Assembly (NCBI RefSeq): GCF_013002715.1
Contig: NZ_JABENB010000001.1
Location: forward strand, 1,054,001-1,118,000
DNA: 64,000 nucleotides
From: Flexivirga aerilata
GTDB lineage: Bacteria > Actinomycetota > Actinomycetes > Actinomycetales > Dermatophilaceae
Direction: 5' to 3'
The position numbers and the translations under genes were made by a program. The notes below the pieces were generated by a model. The model saw only the letters and a program-made list of their open reading frames with translations. It was not told the DNA's origin and ran no database searches. This document shows positions 49,797 through 59,071 of the stretch, piece after piece; within the stretch, counting starts at the first letter, position 1; each line of letters opens with the position of its first letter.

Positions 49797-51707
49797 TCAG
49801 CTCGCGGCGAGCTTGGAGAGGAAGTCCTTGGCGACCGGGGCGGCGACGGTGCCGCCGCTCTTGCCGGTCGGCACGTCTTCGACCAGCACGCAGAAGGCGA
49901 CGTTGCCCTGCCAGCCCGCCAGCCACGCGTGCGCGCCGCTCCTGCCGCCCTCGGAAAACTCCGAGGTGCCGGTCTTGGCGTAGACATCGCCGCCCGGGGT
50001 GCTCTTGAGATCGGTCGCCGTGCCGTTGGTGACGGTCAGTCGCATCATCGACCGCAGCCCGCCGATCGCCTTGGCGTCCAACGGTTTCGGGGCTCGGGAC
50101 CCCTCCTGCGCGGGATCGGTGACCAGCACCGGCGGGATCATCGACCCGCGCGCGACCGAACCGGCCATCACCGCGACCGACAGCGGCGACGCCAGCACCC
50201 GACCTTGCCCGAAGACCGAAACCGCTTTGTCGGTAGGGCTGTTCGCCGCCGGGACGCTGCCGGCATACGCGCCGTCGAAGCCGACCTGCTTGCTCCAGTC
50301 GACCCCGAGGCCCAGTGCACCGGCCGCCTTCTGCAGGTCGGTGTCGCCGAAACCCTTGGTGGCGTTGACGAATGCCGTGTTGCACGACTTGGCGAAGTCT
50401 TCGCTGAATTTCGGTGATCCGGCCGTCTCACCCTCGAAGTTGCCGATCCGATAGCCGTCGACGACGACGTTCTTCGGGCACGGCACGACCGTGTTGGGGT
50501 CAAATCCCTTCTCCAGCAACGCATAGGCGCTCGCAATCTTCATCGTCGAGCCCGGCGCGTAGTGCCCACTCATCGCCCTCTCGATCCCGTATGACGGGGA
50601 GTTGGCGACCGCGAGCACGTTCCCGCTCTTCACGTCCAACGCCACGATCGCGGCCGGTTTGCCGTTCTGCCCGGCAAGGGCCTTCTCGGCGGCGGTCTGC
50701 ACGCGCGGGTCGAGGGTGGTGGTGACGTTGCGCCCGCTCTTGGCGGCCGTGCCGTAGAGCACCTGGCTGGTGTCGGAGTGCGGGGTGATGGTGAATCCCG
50801 GTGTGGCGCCGAGGGTCTGGTCATACTGCGCCTGCATGCCGGCCAGGCCGACGATCTGACCGGAGCGGTATTGGCCCGGGTTCTTCTTCAGCATGTCGGC
50901 GGTCACCGGACCGACCGAGCCGAGCATCGGCTGGCCCCAGGTGCGCGTCGGGGCGAGTGGTTGCTGCCGTTGCCCGACGATCACCCCGTCGAGTCGTTCG
51001 ACGTCGTTCTGCACCACGACGTAGTCGTCGCGGCGGTAGGTCAGGACCGGGATCGGCGCCTTCGACCCGGACTTCTTGGCGGCCTGCAGCTTGGTCACCA
51101 GCCCGGGGACGTTGGTGGTGTTCTGCAGTTGTGCGACCGAGGCGTCGGTTGCCTTCACCGGGTCGATCGAGATGTCGTAGACCGGCTGGTTGGTCATCAC
51201 CTCGCTGCCGCCGGCGCCGGTGACCGCGCCGCGCGAGCCGGAGGAGGTGTTGACCGCGAACGAGTCGCCCGCCTGCAGCTTCGGGTGCCAGAGGGAGGTG
51301 CTGGAGCTGACCTGCACACCCCACACGTCGTTCTGCTTCACCAGCCGCACGGGGTCGTCCCAGGCGAACGTGCGGCCGCCGGCAAGCGACCACTGCACCC
51401 GCAGCGTCGCGGTCGCGTTGTCGCCGTCGCGGTTGAACCGGGTGACGTCGACCTTCACCGGCCCGTTGCCGAGCGCGCCGGTCGCGGTGGCGAAGTTGGC
51501 GGCCGCGGCCTGCGGGGAGGTGCCGACATACGTCGTTTTGTCGAGGGTGCGCGCCGACCAGTCCTGCGCGAACGCCGTCACGGCCGCGCGGGCCGCGTCG
51601 TCGGCCTTGCCGACTTCCTGGCCCTGCTGCCAGAACATGTAGCCGCCGACGCCGGCGGCGACGACCAGGGCGCCTCCGGTGACGCCGAGCACGGTGCGCG
51701 AACTCAC
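49797..51707 (-). CDS. penicillin-binding transpeptidase with NTF2-like N-terminal domain
   Basis: 636 residues. An N-terminal membrane helix (about 8-25) leads to an NTF2-like MecA_N domain (about 30-150), a dimerisation region, then a transpeptidase: active-site Ser387 with Lys390 (GSTMK), SCN in KSCNTAF and KTGTSEF. It links stem peptides of peptidoglycan outside the membrane and resembles the PbpA-type Rv2864c of mycobacteria. GTG 51707 starts four bases after the stop of the LCP gene, so the pair is an operon. Confidence 0.88.
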   Translation of the reverse strand: MSSRTVLGVTGGALVVAAGVGGYMFWQQGQEVGKADDAARAAVTAFAQDWSARTLDKTTYVGTSPQAAAANFATATGALGNGPVKVDVTRFNRDGDNATATLRVQWSLAGGRTFAWDDPVRLVKQNDVWGVQVSSSTSLWHPKLQAGDSFAVNTSSGSRGAVTGAGGSEVMTNQPVYDISIDPVKATDASVAQLQNTTNVPGLVTKLQAAKKSGSKAPIPVLTYRRDDYVVVQNDVERLDGVIVGQRQQPLAPTRTWGQPMLGSVGPVTADMLKKNPGQYRSGQIVGLAGMQAQYDQTLGATPGFTITPHSDTSQVLYGTAAKSGRNVTTTLDPRVQTAAEKALAGQNGKPAAIVALDVKSGNVLAVANSPSYGIERAMSGHYAPGSTMKIASAYALLEKGFDPNTVVPCPKNVVVDGYRIGNFEGETAGSPKFSEDFAKSCNTAFVNATKGFGDTDLQKAAGALGLGVDWSKQVGFDGAYAGSVPAANSPTDKAVSVFGQGRVLASPLSVAVMAGSVARGSMIPPVLVTDPAQEGSRAPKPLDAKAIGGLRSMMRLTVTNGTATDLKSTPGGDVYAKTGTSEFSEGGRSGAHAWLAGWQGNVAFCVLVEDVPTGKSGGTVAAPVAKDFLSKLAAS

Positions 51708-51711
51708 GGCG

Positions 51712-53376
51712 TCAGCAGGTGTCTGCGGTGTCGCTGATCGGGTTGGCCGAGGTCGAGCTCGACGAGCCGCTCGAGCTCGGCGCGCTCGAACTGCTGCTCG
51801 GCGACGCCGACGGCGACGTGGACTTCTGCGGCGTCGGTGCCTTGGGGTTGTGCGGGGTGTCGATCGCCTTCTGCACGAGCGCGTGGATCCGGTCGAAGTT
51901 GGGGTTGGAGTTGCTCACCGGGTCGGAGATGTTGACCGATCGCATGTTGCCGTCCTTCATCCGGTTGGCGAGGGTGGCGAAGGCGGGCAGGTCGTCCTGG
52001 TTCATGTCGATGCGGATGTTCTTCTGGGCGACCGACATGATCGAGGTGAACTTCTGGACCATCTCGAACGGGTTGACCTGCGAGATCAGATTGTTGATCA
52101 TGCAGCGCTGCCGGCGCATGCGCTGGTCGTCGCCGCTCGCCACCCGGCTGCGGGAATACCAGAGCGCCTGGTAGCCGTCGAGCTTCTGGTAGCCGGGCTT
52201 GATGGTGCCGGTGATCGATCCGGGGACCACGTTGCCGGCGCTGTCCAGCTTGCCGCCGATCGGGATGCCGTCGAAGCTGGAGTTGGGGTCGGGCTTGACG
52301 TTGACGTAGACCCCGCCCATGGCGTCGACGAGTTGCTGGAAGCCCTGCAGGTCGACCGTCGCGGTGTAGTCGATCTTCAGGCCGGTGACCCCGCTGACGG
52401 CGTCCCGCGTGGTGACCAGGCCGGGGTCCTCGCTGTCGGGCGGGAAGAGGTTCTTGTTGTCCTCGCCGGCCTGCCAGATGCCTTCCATCAGGCCGCACGC
52501 GGCGTCGGTCTGGCCGGGCAGGCAGGTGAAGCCGTTCGGGTACTTGCTGTGCAGCGGGTTGGACGCCGGCAGCGGGGCGTGCCCCATGTTGCGCGGCACG
52601 CTCACCAGCACGGTGTCGCCGGTCTTGGTGTCGACGCTCGCGACGATGAGCGAGTCGGGCCGCTGCTTGATGCGGTCGGCGCCGGCGTCGGACCCGAAGA
52701 GCAGGATGTTGACGCGGGGGATGTCCTTCCACGGGTTGCTGCCGCCGCCCGGGTTGGCCGCGTCCTTGTTCTTGCTGCCCTGGAAGACCGTGCCGAAGGT
52801 GCTCCTGGTGATCCACACGTCGCGGGTGGCGAGCGCGACGGGCGCCGCCACGACCAGGCACATGAGCGCGGCGAAGCCGCCGTGCAGCAACCGGGTCTGG
52901 CCCGGCCACCGGTCGCCGACGGTGGTCACCGCGGTGAGCACGATGCCGGTGAGCCACAGCAGTCCGCCGCCGATGCAGATCCCGAGCAGCAGCACCAGGC
53001 CCTTGGTGGTGAGCAATTGGGCGCTGCCGTGCACCAGGCCTCCGCTGAACAGGATGATGGCCAGGCTGATCAGCACGATCGCGAGGATCCCGAGGAAGAG
53101 CAGGCCGACGTTGCGGCGCCGCGTCCACAGCAGGCCGAGTCCGGGCAGCAGCACCGACAGCGCGGTCAGGCCGATGCCGCGGCGCACCTCGTGGGCCCGG
53201 AACTCCCGTGCGGCCTGTCGCGAGCTGGGCGGCTCGGCGGGGTTGTCGTCGTGGCGTTCGTCCCGCCCCGACATGGCGCGACGGCTGGCCACGACCGTCT
53301 CGTCCGGATCGATCGCAGGACGGCGTCGAGGTGTCCCCCCGTGCCGTGATGCTGGTGTGTGGGCATCGCCCGTCAT
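51712..53376 (-). CDS. LytR-CpsA-Psr (LCP) family wall-polymer ligase
   Basis: 554 residues. A charged cytoplasmic lead (1-70), four hydrophobic helices (about 75-210; more than the single helix of most LCP proteins), then the LCP domain with RPDSLIVASVD and VSVPRNM, whose Arg and Asp bind pyrophosphate. It ends in a long Ser/Pro tail. It should join anionic polymers or arabinogalactan-like chains to peptidoglycan. GAAGG lies before ATG 53376. The PBP gene follows at once. Confidence 0.88.
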   Translation of the reverse strand: MTGDAHTPASRHGGTPRRRPAIDPDETVVASRRAMSGRDERHDDNPAEPPSSRQAAREFRAHEVRRGIGLTALSVLLPGLGLLWTRRRNVGLLFLGILAIVLISLAIILFSGGLVHGSAQLLTTKGLVLLLGICIGGGLLWLTGIVLTAVTTVGDRWPGQTRLLHGGFAALMCLVVAAPVALATRDVWITRSTFGTVFQGSKNKDAANPGGGSNPWKDIPRVNILLFGSDAGADRIKQRPDSLIVASVDTKTGDTVLVSVPRNMGHAPLPASNPLHSKYPNGFTCLPGQTDAACGLMEGIWQAGEDNKNLFPPDSEDPGLVTTRDAVSGVTGLKIDYTATVDLQGFQQLVDAMGGVYVNVKPDPNSSFDGIPIGGKLDSAGNVVPGSITGTIKPGYQKLDGYQALWYSRSRVASGDDQRMRRQRCMINNLISQVNPFEMVQKFTSIMSVAQKNIRIDMNQDDLPAFATLANRMKDGNMRSVNISDPVSNSNPNFDRIHALVQKAIDTPHNPKAPTPQKSTSPSASPSSSSSAPSSSGSSSSTSANPISDTADTC

Positions 53377-53411
53377 ACGCCTGCCTTCGCTGTTATCGAT
53401 CCGTGACAATT

Positions 53412-53426
53412 ATGACCGCCGGTCAT
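53412..53426. promoter_or_regulatory. inverted repeat ATGACC-GCC-GGTCAT upstream of the LCP gene
   Basis: A six-base perfect inverted repeat with a three-base spacer, 36 bases ahead of the LCP start, flanked by outer GTGA/TCAC. It could be an operator; no regulator is obvious. Confidence 0.35.
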
Positions 53427-53613
53427 TCTCACCCACCCGCCGGATCGTCGCCTGCTGAATCAGAAGACGTCACAGCCGATCGTTCGGTTGCTTCGGCCTG
53501 CCCTCGTTTTGGACGGAGCGCCACCCTTGGGTAGCCTTGCCACGCTTCACCATGGTGCCCGCCTGACAAGTGGATACAAAAATCCGCGTGTCTGTGAGCG
53601 AGCTGGGTGTGCT

Positions 53614-53705
53614 GGAGGCGTCGCCTAGTCTGGTCTATGGCGCCCGCCTGCTAAGCGGGTTTGGGGCTTAAAACCCCATCGAGGGTTCAAATCCCTCCGC
53701 CTCCG
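53614..53705 (+). tRNA. tRNA-Ser(GCU)
   Basis: A 92-base tRNA with a long variable arm. The acceptor GGAGGCG pairs with CGCCTCC, discriminator G. The anticodon stem CCCGC/GCGGG holds CTGCTAA, giving GCT, which reads AGC/AGU. CCA is not encoded. Confidence 0.95.
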
Positions 53706-53749
53706 CACAACGCGCACGGCCCTCGACGATTCGTCGGGGGCCGCTTGCG

Positions 53750-55282
53750 TTATCGGGCGGCGCCCGGCTGCCGGTGCGGCAGCCAGATCGAGAAGACCGT
53801 GTCGCCCGGCACCGACTCGACCCGCACCCGGCCGTGGTGGGCGGTGACGACGGCGTGCACGATCGACAGGCCGAGGCCGGTCGAGCCCTCCGACCGGCTG
53901 CGGGCGGAGTCGCCGCGGGTGAAGCGCTCGAAGATGCGCGGCACGAGTGCGGCCGGTATGCCGGGGCCGTTGTCACGCACCTGCAGCAGCACGCCGTCAC
54001 CGTCGGGCCGCAGCGACAGCACCACCCGGGTGCCTTCGGGGGTGTGCCGTCGCGCGTTGGCCAGCAGGTTGATGACGACCTGCCGGATGCGCGAGGCGTC
54101 GCCCTCGACCTCGACGGGATCCTCCGGCAGGTCCAGCGACCACAGGTGTCCCGGGCCGGCGGCCTGGGCGTCGCTCACGGTCTCGATCGCGATCAGGGAC
54201 AGGTCGACCTGGTCGCGGTCGAGCGGCCGCCCGGAGTCGAGCCGGGCGAGCAGCAGCAGGTCCTCCACGAGTGCGGTCATCCGGTCCGACTCGGACTCGA
54301 TGCGGCCGAGCGCGTGCGTGACGCCGGTCGGCACCGGCTCGGTCTCGCGGCGGGACAACTCCGCATAGCCGCGGATCGACGCGAGCGGCGTGCGCAGTTC
54401 GTGGGAGGCGTCCGCGACGAACTGCCGCACCCGTTGCTCGCTCTCGTGCCGTGCGGTCAAGGCGTGGTCGATGTGGTCGAGCATCCCGTTGAACGCCGCG
54501 CCGACCTGCCCCACCTCGGTGCCCTCGTCGGTGTCGCGGTCGGCGACCCGCTCGGTCATGACCACGGCCCCCGTCGACAGGGGCAGTCGCGACACCCTCG
54601 TCGCGGTCGCCGCGACGCGGCGCAGCGGCTCCAGGTTGCGCCGGATGATGTATGCCGCGGCCAGCCCCACCAGGATCACGCCCGCTCCACTGAGCAGCGC
54701 GACCGCGACCGCGGTCTTGGCGACCGTCGTGCGGTTGGGCCCGGTCGGCAGACCGATGATCGTGGTGACCGGTTTGGCGGCCACCCCGTTGTTCGCGGTC
54801 GCAACCGCGGCCTCGGATTGGACTGCGATCACTCGGTATTCGCCGAGTGAGCCGCCGAGGTCGATCGACGTCGGGTTGCGTCCGATCCCCGCGGCCTGCA
54901 GCAGCGCGACCTGGGTGTCGCTCAGGTGGTCGATGGTGCGGTAGCTGTAGACGGTGTTGTCGGACTCGACGGTGAAGTCGGTGGAGAATCCGGCGGGTTT
55001 GACGACCAGCCGGGCGACGGTGCCGGTCGACCGGTCGAGGGTCACCCGGATGGACTGCCCGGCGACCGGCGGCGGCCCGCCGATGGTGAGCCGGCCGCCC
55101 GGCCCGTCGAAGACCCGTGCCGACTGGTAGAGCTGGTTGTCCACCTGGCCGCGCAGCGTGCGGTTGAGCTGCCAGACGGTGAGCGCGCCGACCGCGAACG
55201 TCACCGCGAGGAATAGCAGGAGCATCCAGGCGACGAGCTTGGTGCGCAGCGTCCACCGCGAAGGATGCAGGGAAGCGCTCAT
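53750..55282 (-). CDS. sensor histidine kinase
   Basis: 510 residues. Membrane helix (16-37), an extracytoplasmic sensor (38-190), second helix (192-212), HAMP, then the kinase core: phospho-acceptor His294 in DASHELRTP, N box NLLANARRHTP, DNGPGIP and GSTGLGLSIV. The layout matches the TrcS/TcrY-like group of Actinobacteria. ATG 55282 starts 17 bases after the response-regulator stop. The signal is unknown. Confidence 0.9.
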   Translation of the reverse strand: MSASLHPSRWTLRTKLVAWMLLLFLAVTFAVGALTVWQLNRTLRGQVDNQLYQSARVFDGPGGRLTIGGPPPVAGQSIRVTLDRSTGTVARLVVKPAGFSTDFTVESDNTVYSYRTIDHLSDTQVALLQAAGIGRNPTSIDLGGSLGEYRVIAVQSEAAVATANNGVAAKPVTTIIGLPTGPNRTTVAKTAVAVALLSGAGVILVGLAAAYIIRRNLEPLRRVAATATRVSRLPLSTGAVVMTERVADRDTDEGTEVGQVGAAFNGMLDHIDHALTARHESEQRVRQFVADASHELRTPLASIRGYAELSRRETEPVPTGVTHALGRIESESDRMTALVEDLLLLARLDSGRPLDRDQVDLSLIAIETVSDAQAAGPGHLWSLDLPEDPVEVEGDASRIRQVVINLLANARRHTPEGTRVVLSLRPDGDGVLLQVRDNGPGIPAALVPRIFERFTRGDSARSRSEGSTGLGLSIVHAVVTAHHGRVRVESVPGDTVFSIWLPHRQPGAAR

Positions 55283-55299
55283 CGAGGGGGCGGACTCGC

Positions 55300-56025
55300 T
55301 CAGCTCGTGGCCGGCTTGAGCACGTAGCCCGCGCCGCGCATGGTGTGGATCATCGGCTCGCGGCCGGCGTCGATCTTCTTGCGCAGGTAGGAGATGTAGA
55401 GCTCGACGACGTTGGCCTGGCCGCCGAAGTCGTAGTGCCACACGCGGTCGAGGATCTGTGCCTTGGACAGCACCCGCTTGGGGTTGCGCATCAGGTAGCG
55501 CAGAAGCTCGAATTCCGTTGCGGTCAAAGAGATCTCGGTGTCACCACGGAAGACTTCGTGGCTGTCCTCGTCGAGGCGCAGGTCACCGACGGTGAGCACC
55601 GACGACGACTCCTCGGTCATCGCTACCGAGCGCCGCAGCAGCGCCCGCACGCGTGCGACGACCTCCTCGAGGGAGAACGGCTTGGTGACGTAGTCGTCGC
55701 CGCCGGCGGTGAGGCCGGCGACCCGGTCCTCGACGGCGTCCCGTGCGGTGAGGAAGAGCACCGGCAGCGACGGGTCGTCGTCCCGCAGCCGGCGCAGCAC
55801 CTCCAGCCCGTCGAAGTCGGGAAGCATCATGTCGAGCACGACGGCGTCCGGCCGGAATTCCTTCGCCGTGCGGACCGCGCCGGAGCCGGTGCCGGCGCTC
55901 TTGATCTCCCACCCCTCGTAGCGCAACGCCATCGAGAGGAGTTCGGTCAGGTTGCTCTCGTCGTCGACGACGAGGACGCGGACGGCGCTGCCGTCAGGTC
56001 GTTTCAGGCCGGATGCGGTGCTCAT
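55300..56025 (-). CDS. OmpR-family response regulator
   Basis: 241 residues. The receiver has acidic DD (21-22), phosphate acceptor Asp65 (VVLDMMLPD) and Lys in YVTKPF. The C-terminal winged helix includes LTATEFELLRYLMRNPKRVLS and VVELYISYLRKKID. It is the partner of the kinase that follows. TrcR/TcrX-like, but targets unknown. Confidence 0.92.
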   Translation of the reverse strand: MSTASGLKRPDGSAVRVLVVDDESNLTELLSMALRYEGWEIKSAGTGSGAVRTAKEFRPDAVVLDMMLPDFDGLEVLRRLRDDDPSLPVLFLTARDAVEDRVAGLTAGGDDYVTKPFSLEEVVARVRALLRRSVAMTEESSSVLTVGDLRLDEDSHEVFRGDTEISLTATEFELLRYLMRNPKRVLSKAQILDRVWHYDFGGQANVVELYISYLRKKIDAGREPMIHTMRGAGYVLKPATS

Positions 56026-56146
56026 GGTGTCTCACTTTCGCGTCCGTCACTGTGCTGCACCGCAGCCGATTCTATGCGCACCCTGTGCGACGGCTGTATG
56101 ACGGCGACGCGCCCGCCGGTGTCCTACCCGCCACCCAGCTCAGCTG

Positions 56147-57685
56147 TCACCGGCGCGCACCCGGCCACAGTTTGAACCGGCGGACCGCGCCCTGCTGGTA
56201 GTCCACGAAGTACATGCCACCGAACGGCCCGGCGGTGATGCTGCGCATGGTGTGGGCCGGGACCTGCGCGAGGAACCGCGGCGCGCCGCCGGGGGAGCGG
56301 GTCCAGACGCAACCGCGGGCGAAGTCACCGAAGAACAGGTCGCCGCGGTATCGGGCGGGCAGCCACCGCGAGTCCGGTGCGTAGGCGACCCCCATCGCCG
56401 AGCTGCCCTTGCCGGCCGGGCAGGGCTCGGCGGCGGTGAGCGGCTGCCCGTGCCACCACTGGATGGAGGGCCGCAGCAGCGTGCCGGCCTCGAGGGACAG
56501 GCCCGCGCACAACGGGCCGTCCTGGAAGCGCTCGCCGACCTCCCAGCACGGCCAGCCAGAATTGACCGCGGCCGGTCCGGCGAGGGGCTCCGCGACCTCG
56601 TAGACCGCTTCGACCTTGCGCTGTCCGATCGCGCTGATCGCGAGGACGCCGGTGCCGGGCTGGAAGGCCATCCGGAACGGGTTGCGGAAGCCGAGCCCGA
56701 TGATGCGACGGCGGTTGGGGTCGTCCGACGCCTGCCACGGGTTGCCCTGCGCGCCCTCGCCGGTGGCCGGATCGATGCGGATGATCTTGCCGTTCAGCGA
56801 CGGGTGGACGGTGGGGTCGCGCGCGTCGAGCGGCGCCATCCGGCTGGCGTACTTCGCCGGCACCTGCGCGGCGCAGGCGCGCCGCTGGGCGCTGTCGTCC
56901 CAGGTGAGTCCCTCCGGAGTGCCGTCGCCGGCCGACGCGTAGAGCGCGCCGTCGGGCCCGAACAGCAGGTCGCCGATGCCGTGGGTCCGGACCGCCTGGC
57001 ACCAGCCGGAGTCGACGAGAGTCGTGCGGCCGGAGACGTACTTCACGAAGCGGCCGCCGGCGAAACGGGTGGCGACCGTCAGCCGCACGATCTTCGCGTC
57101 GGCGATGCACCGGCCGTCCGGCGGGCACTCCGCGGTGGTCCACCGGCCGCTGCCGTCGAGCCTCCCGTCGAGCCTGGTGTTGGACAGGTAGAACGCGTAG
57201 ACGTAGGGCCGGAAGGGCCAGCCGGGGTCGAGCGCGACGCTGCTCAGGCCGTCGTCGCCGACGACCAGGGTGTCGGCGGACAGATCCCGCCCGTCCGGGT
57301 CGGTCAGCACGGTGCCGCTGCGCGCCCAGGTGCTGCCGAACCAGACGATCCGGCCGCCCTTCTCGGCGACCACCGCGTCGCCGAACGGCCCGAACCGCAC
57401 CTGCGCGACGCCGTCCTTGTTGCGCGCACCGCGCAGACCGGGCGCCGCCACGCCGCGGCCGTCGACCAGTGGGGTGCGGCTGTCCCAGAGCGTGCTGGTC
57501 GACGCCTGCTTCGATACCTGCTTCGGCATCCGCTTGGGCGCCTGGGTGGGCGCGTGGCCGGCGCCGCGCTCGCCCGCCCTGGCCGGGGACGACGCGAGGC
57601 CGACGCCGGCGAGAAGGGCGAGGAGCAGCAGCCCGAGGAGGGCGCTGAGTGCGAAACGGTGAGAGCGGACTGCCCGCTGAGCCAT
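56147..57685 (-). CDS. secreted PQQ-type sugar dehydrogenase/sorbosone-dehydrogenase-like protein
   Basis: 512 residues. A signal peptide (about 8-40, ending GLASSPARAGE) is followed by a linker rich in Lys/Gln and a six-bladed beta-propeller of the GSDH type: GDDGLSSVALDPGWPF, HGIGDLLFGPDGALYASAGDG and GLGFRNPFRMAFQPGTG are strand hallmarks. Members bind PQQ or calcium; catalysis is not proven. GGGGAAG precedes ATG 57685. It is divergent from a second gene of the same type. Confidence 0.8.
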   Translation of the reverse strand: MAQRAVRSHRFALSALLGLLLLALLAGVGLASSPARAGERGAGHAPTQAPKRMPKQVSKQASTSTLWDSRTPLVDGRGVAAPGLRGARNKDGVAQVRFGPFGDAVVAEKGGRIVWFGSTWARSGTVLTDPDGRDLSADTLVVGDDGLSSVALDPGWPFRPYVYAFYLSNTRLDGRLDGSGRWTTAECPPDGRCIADAKIVRLTVATRFAGGRFVKYVSGRTTLVDSGWCQAVRTHGIGDLLFGPDGALYASAGDGTPEGLTWDDSAQRRACAAQVPAKYASRMAPLDARDPTVHPSLNGKIIRIDPATGEGAQGNPWQASDDPNRRRIIGLGFRNPFRMAFQPGTGVLAISAIGQRKVEAVYEVAEPLAGPAAVNSGWPCWEVGERFQDGPLCAGLSLEAGTLLRPSIQWWHGQPLTAAEPCPAGKGSSAMGVAYAPDSRWLPARYRGDLFFGDFARGCVWTRSPGGAPRFLAQVPAHTMRSITAGPFGGMYFVDYQQGAVRRFKLWPGARR

Positions 57686-57888
57686 CGGTGTCGGTCTTCC
57701 CCTGGTCGAGACGTGCTTGACGACTGACAAGCACAACCGGCGACCCTGCCAGACGGATGTCAAGGTGTGCAACTGCCGGACGGCGGCTCCGGATCGGCTG
57801 GACCCCGCGGGCGGATCGCGGTCCACCGGCAGGCCGTCTCCCGCCGACCTACGATGGGGCCGCACCGATGCCGTGGAGGGGAGGTCCG

Positions 57889-59046
57889 ATGCCGCAGCCG
57901 TATGCCGCCGGTCCCGCCCGGCCCACCCGCCGGGCCGCACTGGTCGCAGGCGGGCTGGCGCTCGCCGGTCTCGGGGCGTGCAGCAGCGATCGGGCCGCGA
58001 CGCCGCAGCCGGCCGGCTCGGGCGTGGCTGCGCCCACCGGCAGCGCGTCAGGCGGCGTTCCGAGCAGCGTTGCGGGCGACGTGCCGGGTGGTGCGGTCAC
58101 CGATGTCGTCACCGGGCTGCGTGCGCCGTGGTCGGTCGTCTGGACCGGCGGCGCAGCGCTGCTCGGCCAGCGCGACGATGCACGCATCCTGCAGCTCGCC
58201 GACGGGCGCACCCGCGAGGTGCTGACCGTGCCCGGCGTCGCGCACGGCGGCGAGGGCGGGCTGCTCGGCCTGGCCGTTCAGGGCGCCTGGCTGACCGTCT
58301 ACTACACCGGTGACGACCAGGCCAATCGCGTTGTGCGATATCGCATTTCACGCTCCGGGTCGCAGGTGCGACTGTCCGGCCGGCAGGTGGTGCTCGACGG
58401 ACTGCCGGCGGCCGGCATACACAACGGCGGACGGATCGCGTTCGGCCCGGACCGGATGCTCTACGTGGCCGTGGGTGACACCAGCGATCAGCAGGCGGCG
58501 CAGGACCGGAGTAGCCCGGCCGGGAAGATCCTGCGCATGACGCCGGTCGGCGGCGTGCCGGGCGACAACCCGTTCGCGGGCAGTCGCGTGTGGTCGCTCG
58601 GCCACCGCAACGTGCAGGGCATGGCGTGGGCGCCCGACGGCACGATGTTCGCCGCGGAGTTCGGCGCGAACACCTGGGACGAGCTCAACATCATCCGGCG
58701 CGGCGCCAACTACGGGTGGCCGGTGCACGAGGGGCGGGCGGGCGACTCGAGGTATGTCGACCCGGTGCAGCAGTGGTCGACCTCGGAGGCGAGCCCGAGC
58801 GGCATCGCGATCACCGGCGGCACCATCTATGTGGCGTGCCTCGGCGGCCGCCGGTTGCGAGCGGTCCCGGTGTCGGCCCCCGGCACCGGCCGGGAGTATT
58901 TCGTGGGCCGCTACGGCCGGCTGCGCGACGTCGCGATCGCCCCGGACGGGGCGTTGTGGATCCTCACCAACAACACCGACGGCCGGGGCGCGCCCAACCC
59001 GGGCGACGACCGGATCCTGCGCGTCGCGCCGTCGGCGCTGCGGTGA
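57889..59046 (+). CDS. PQQ-dependent sugar dehydrogenase lipoprotein
   Basis: 385 residues. A twin-arginine-like, lipoprotein-type signal (PTRRAALVAGG, lipobox at Cys31 in LAGLGACSS) leads to a beta-propeller with GLRAPWSVVW, HGGEGGLLGLAV, HNGGRIAFGPDRMLYVAVGD and GHRNVQGMAWAPDGTMF, close to soluble aldose/glucose dehydrogenases. It oxidises sugars outside the membrane if PQQ is available. GGAGGGGAGG precedes ATG 57889. Confidence 0.85.
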   Translation: MPQPYAAGPARPTRRAALVAGGLALAGLGACSSDRAATPQPAGSGVAAPTGSASGGVPSSVAGDVPGGAVTDVVTGLRAPWSVVWTGGAALLGQRDDARILQLADGRTREVLTVPGVAHGGEGGLLGLAVQGAWLTVYYTGDDQANRVVRYRISRSGSQVRLSGRQVVLDGLPAAGIHNGGRIAFGPDRMLYVAVGDTSDQQAAQDRSSPAGKILRMTPVGGVPGDNPFAGSRVWSLGHRNVQGMAWAPDGTMFAAEFGANTWDELNIIRRGANYGWPVHEGRAGDSRYVDPVQQWSTSEASPSGIAITGGTIYVACLGGRRLRAVPVSAPGTGREYFVGRYGRLRDVAIAPDGALWILTNNTDGRGAPNPGDDRILRVAPSALR

Positions 59047-59071
59047 CGGGCGCCGGCGACTGGCCGGCGTG

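Noticed and set aside
49012..53705. Two tRNA-Ser genes as attachment sites bounding an island
   Set aside because: No integrase, no direct repeats of the tRNA 3' ends, and the genes between (csp, PBP, LCP) are core.
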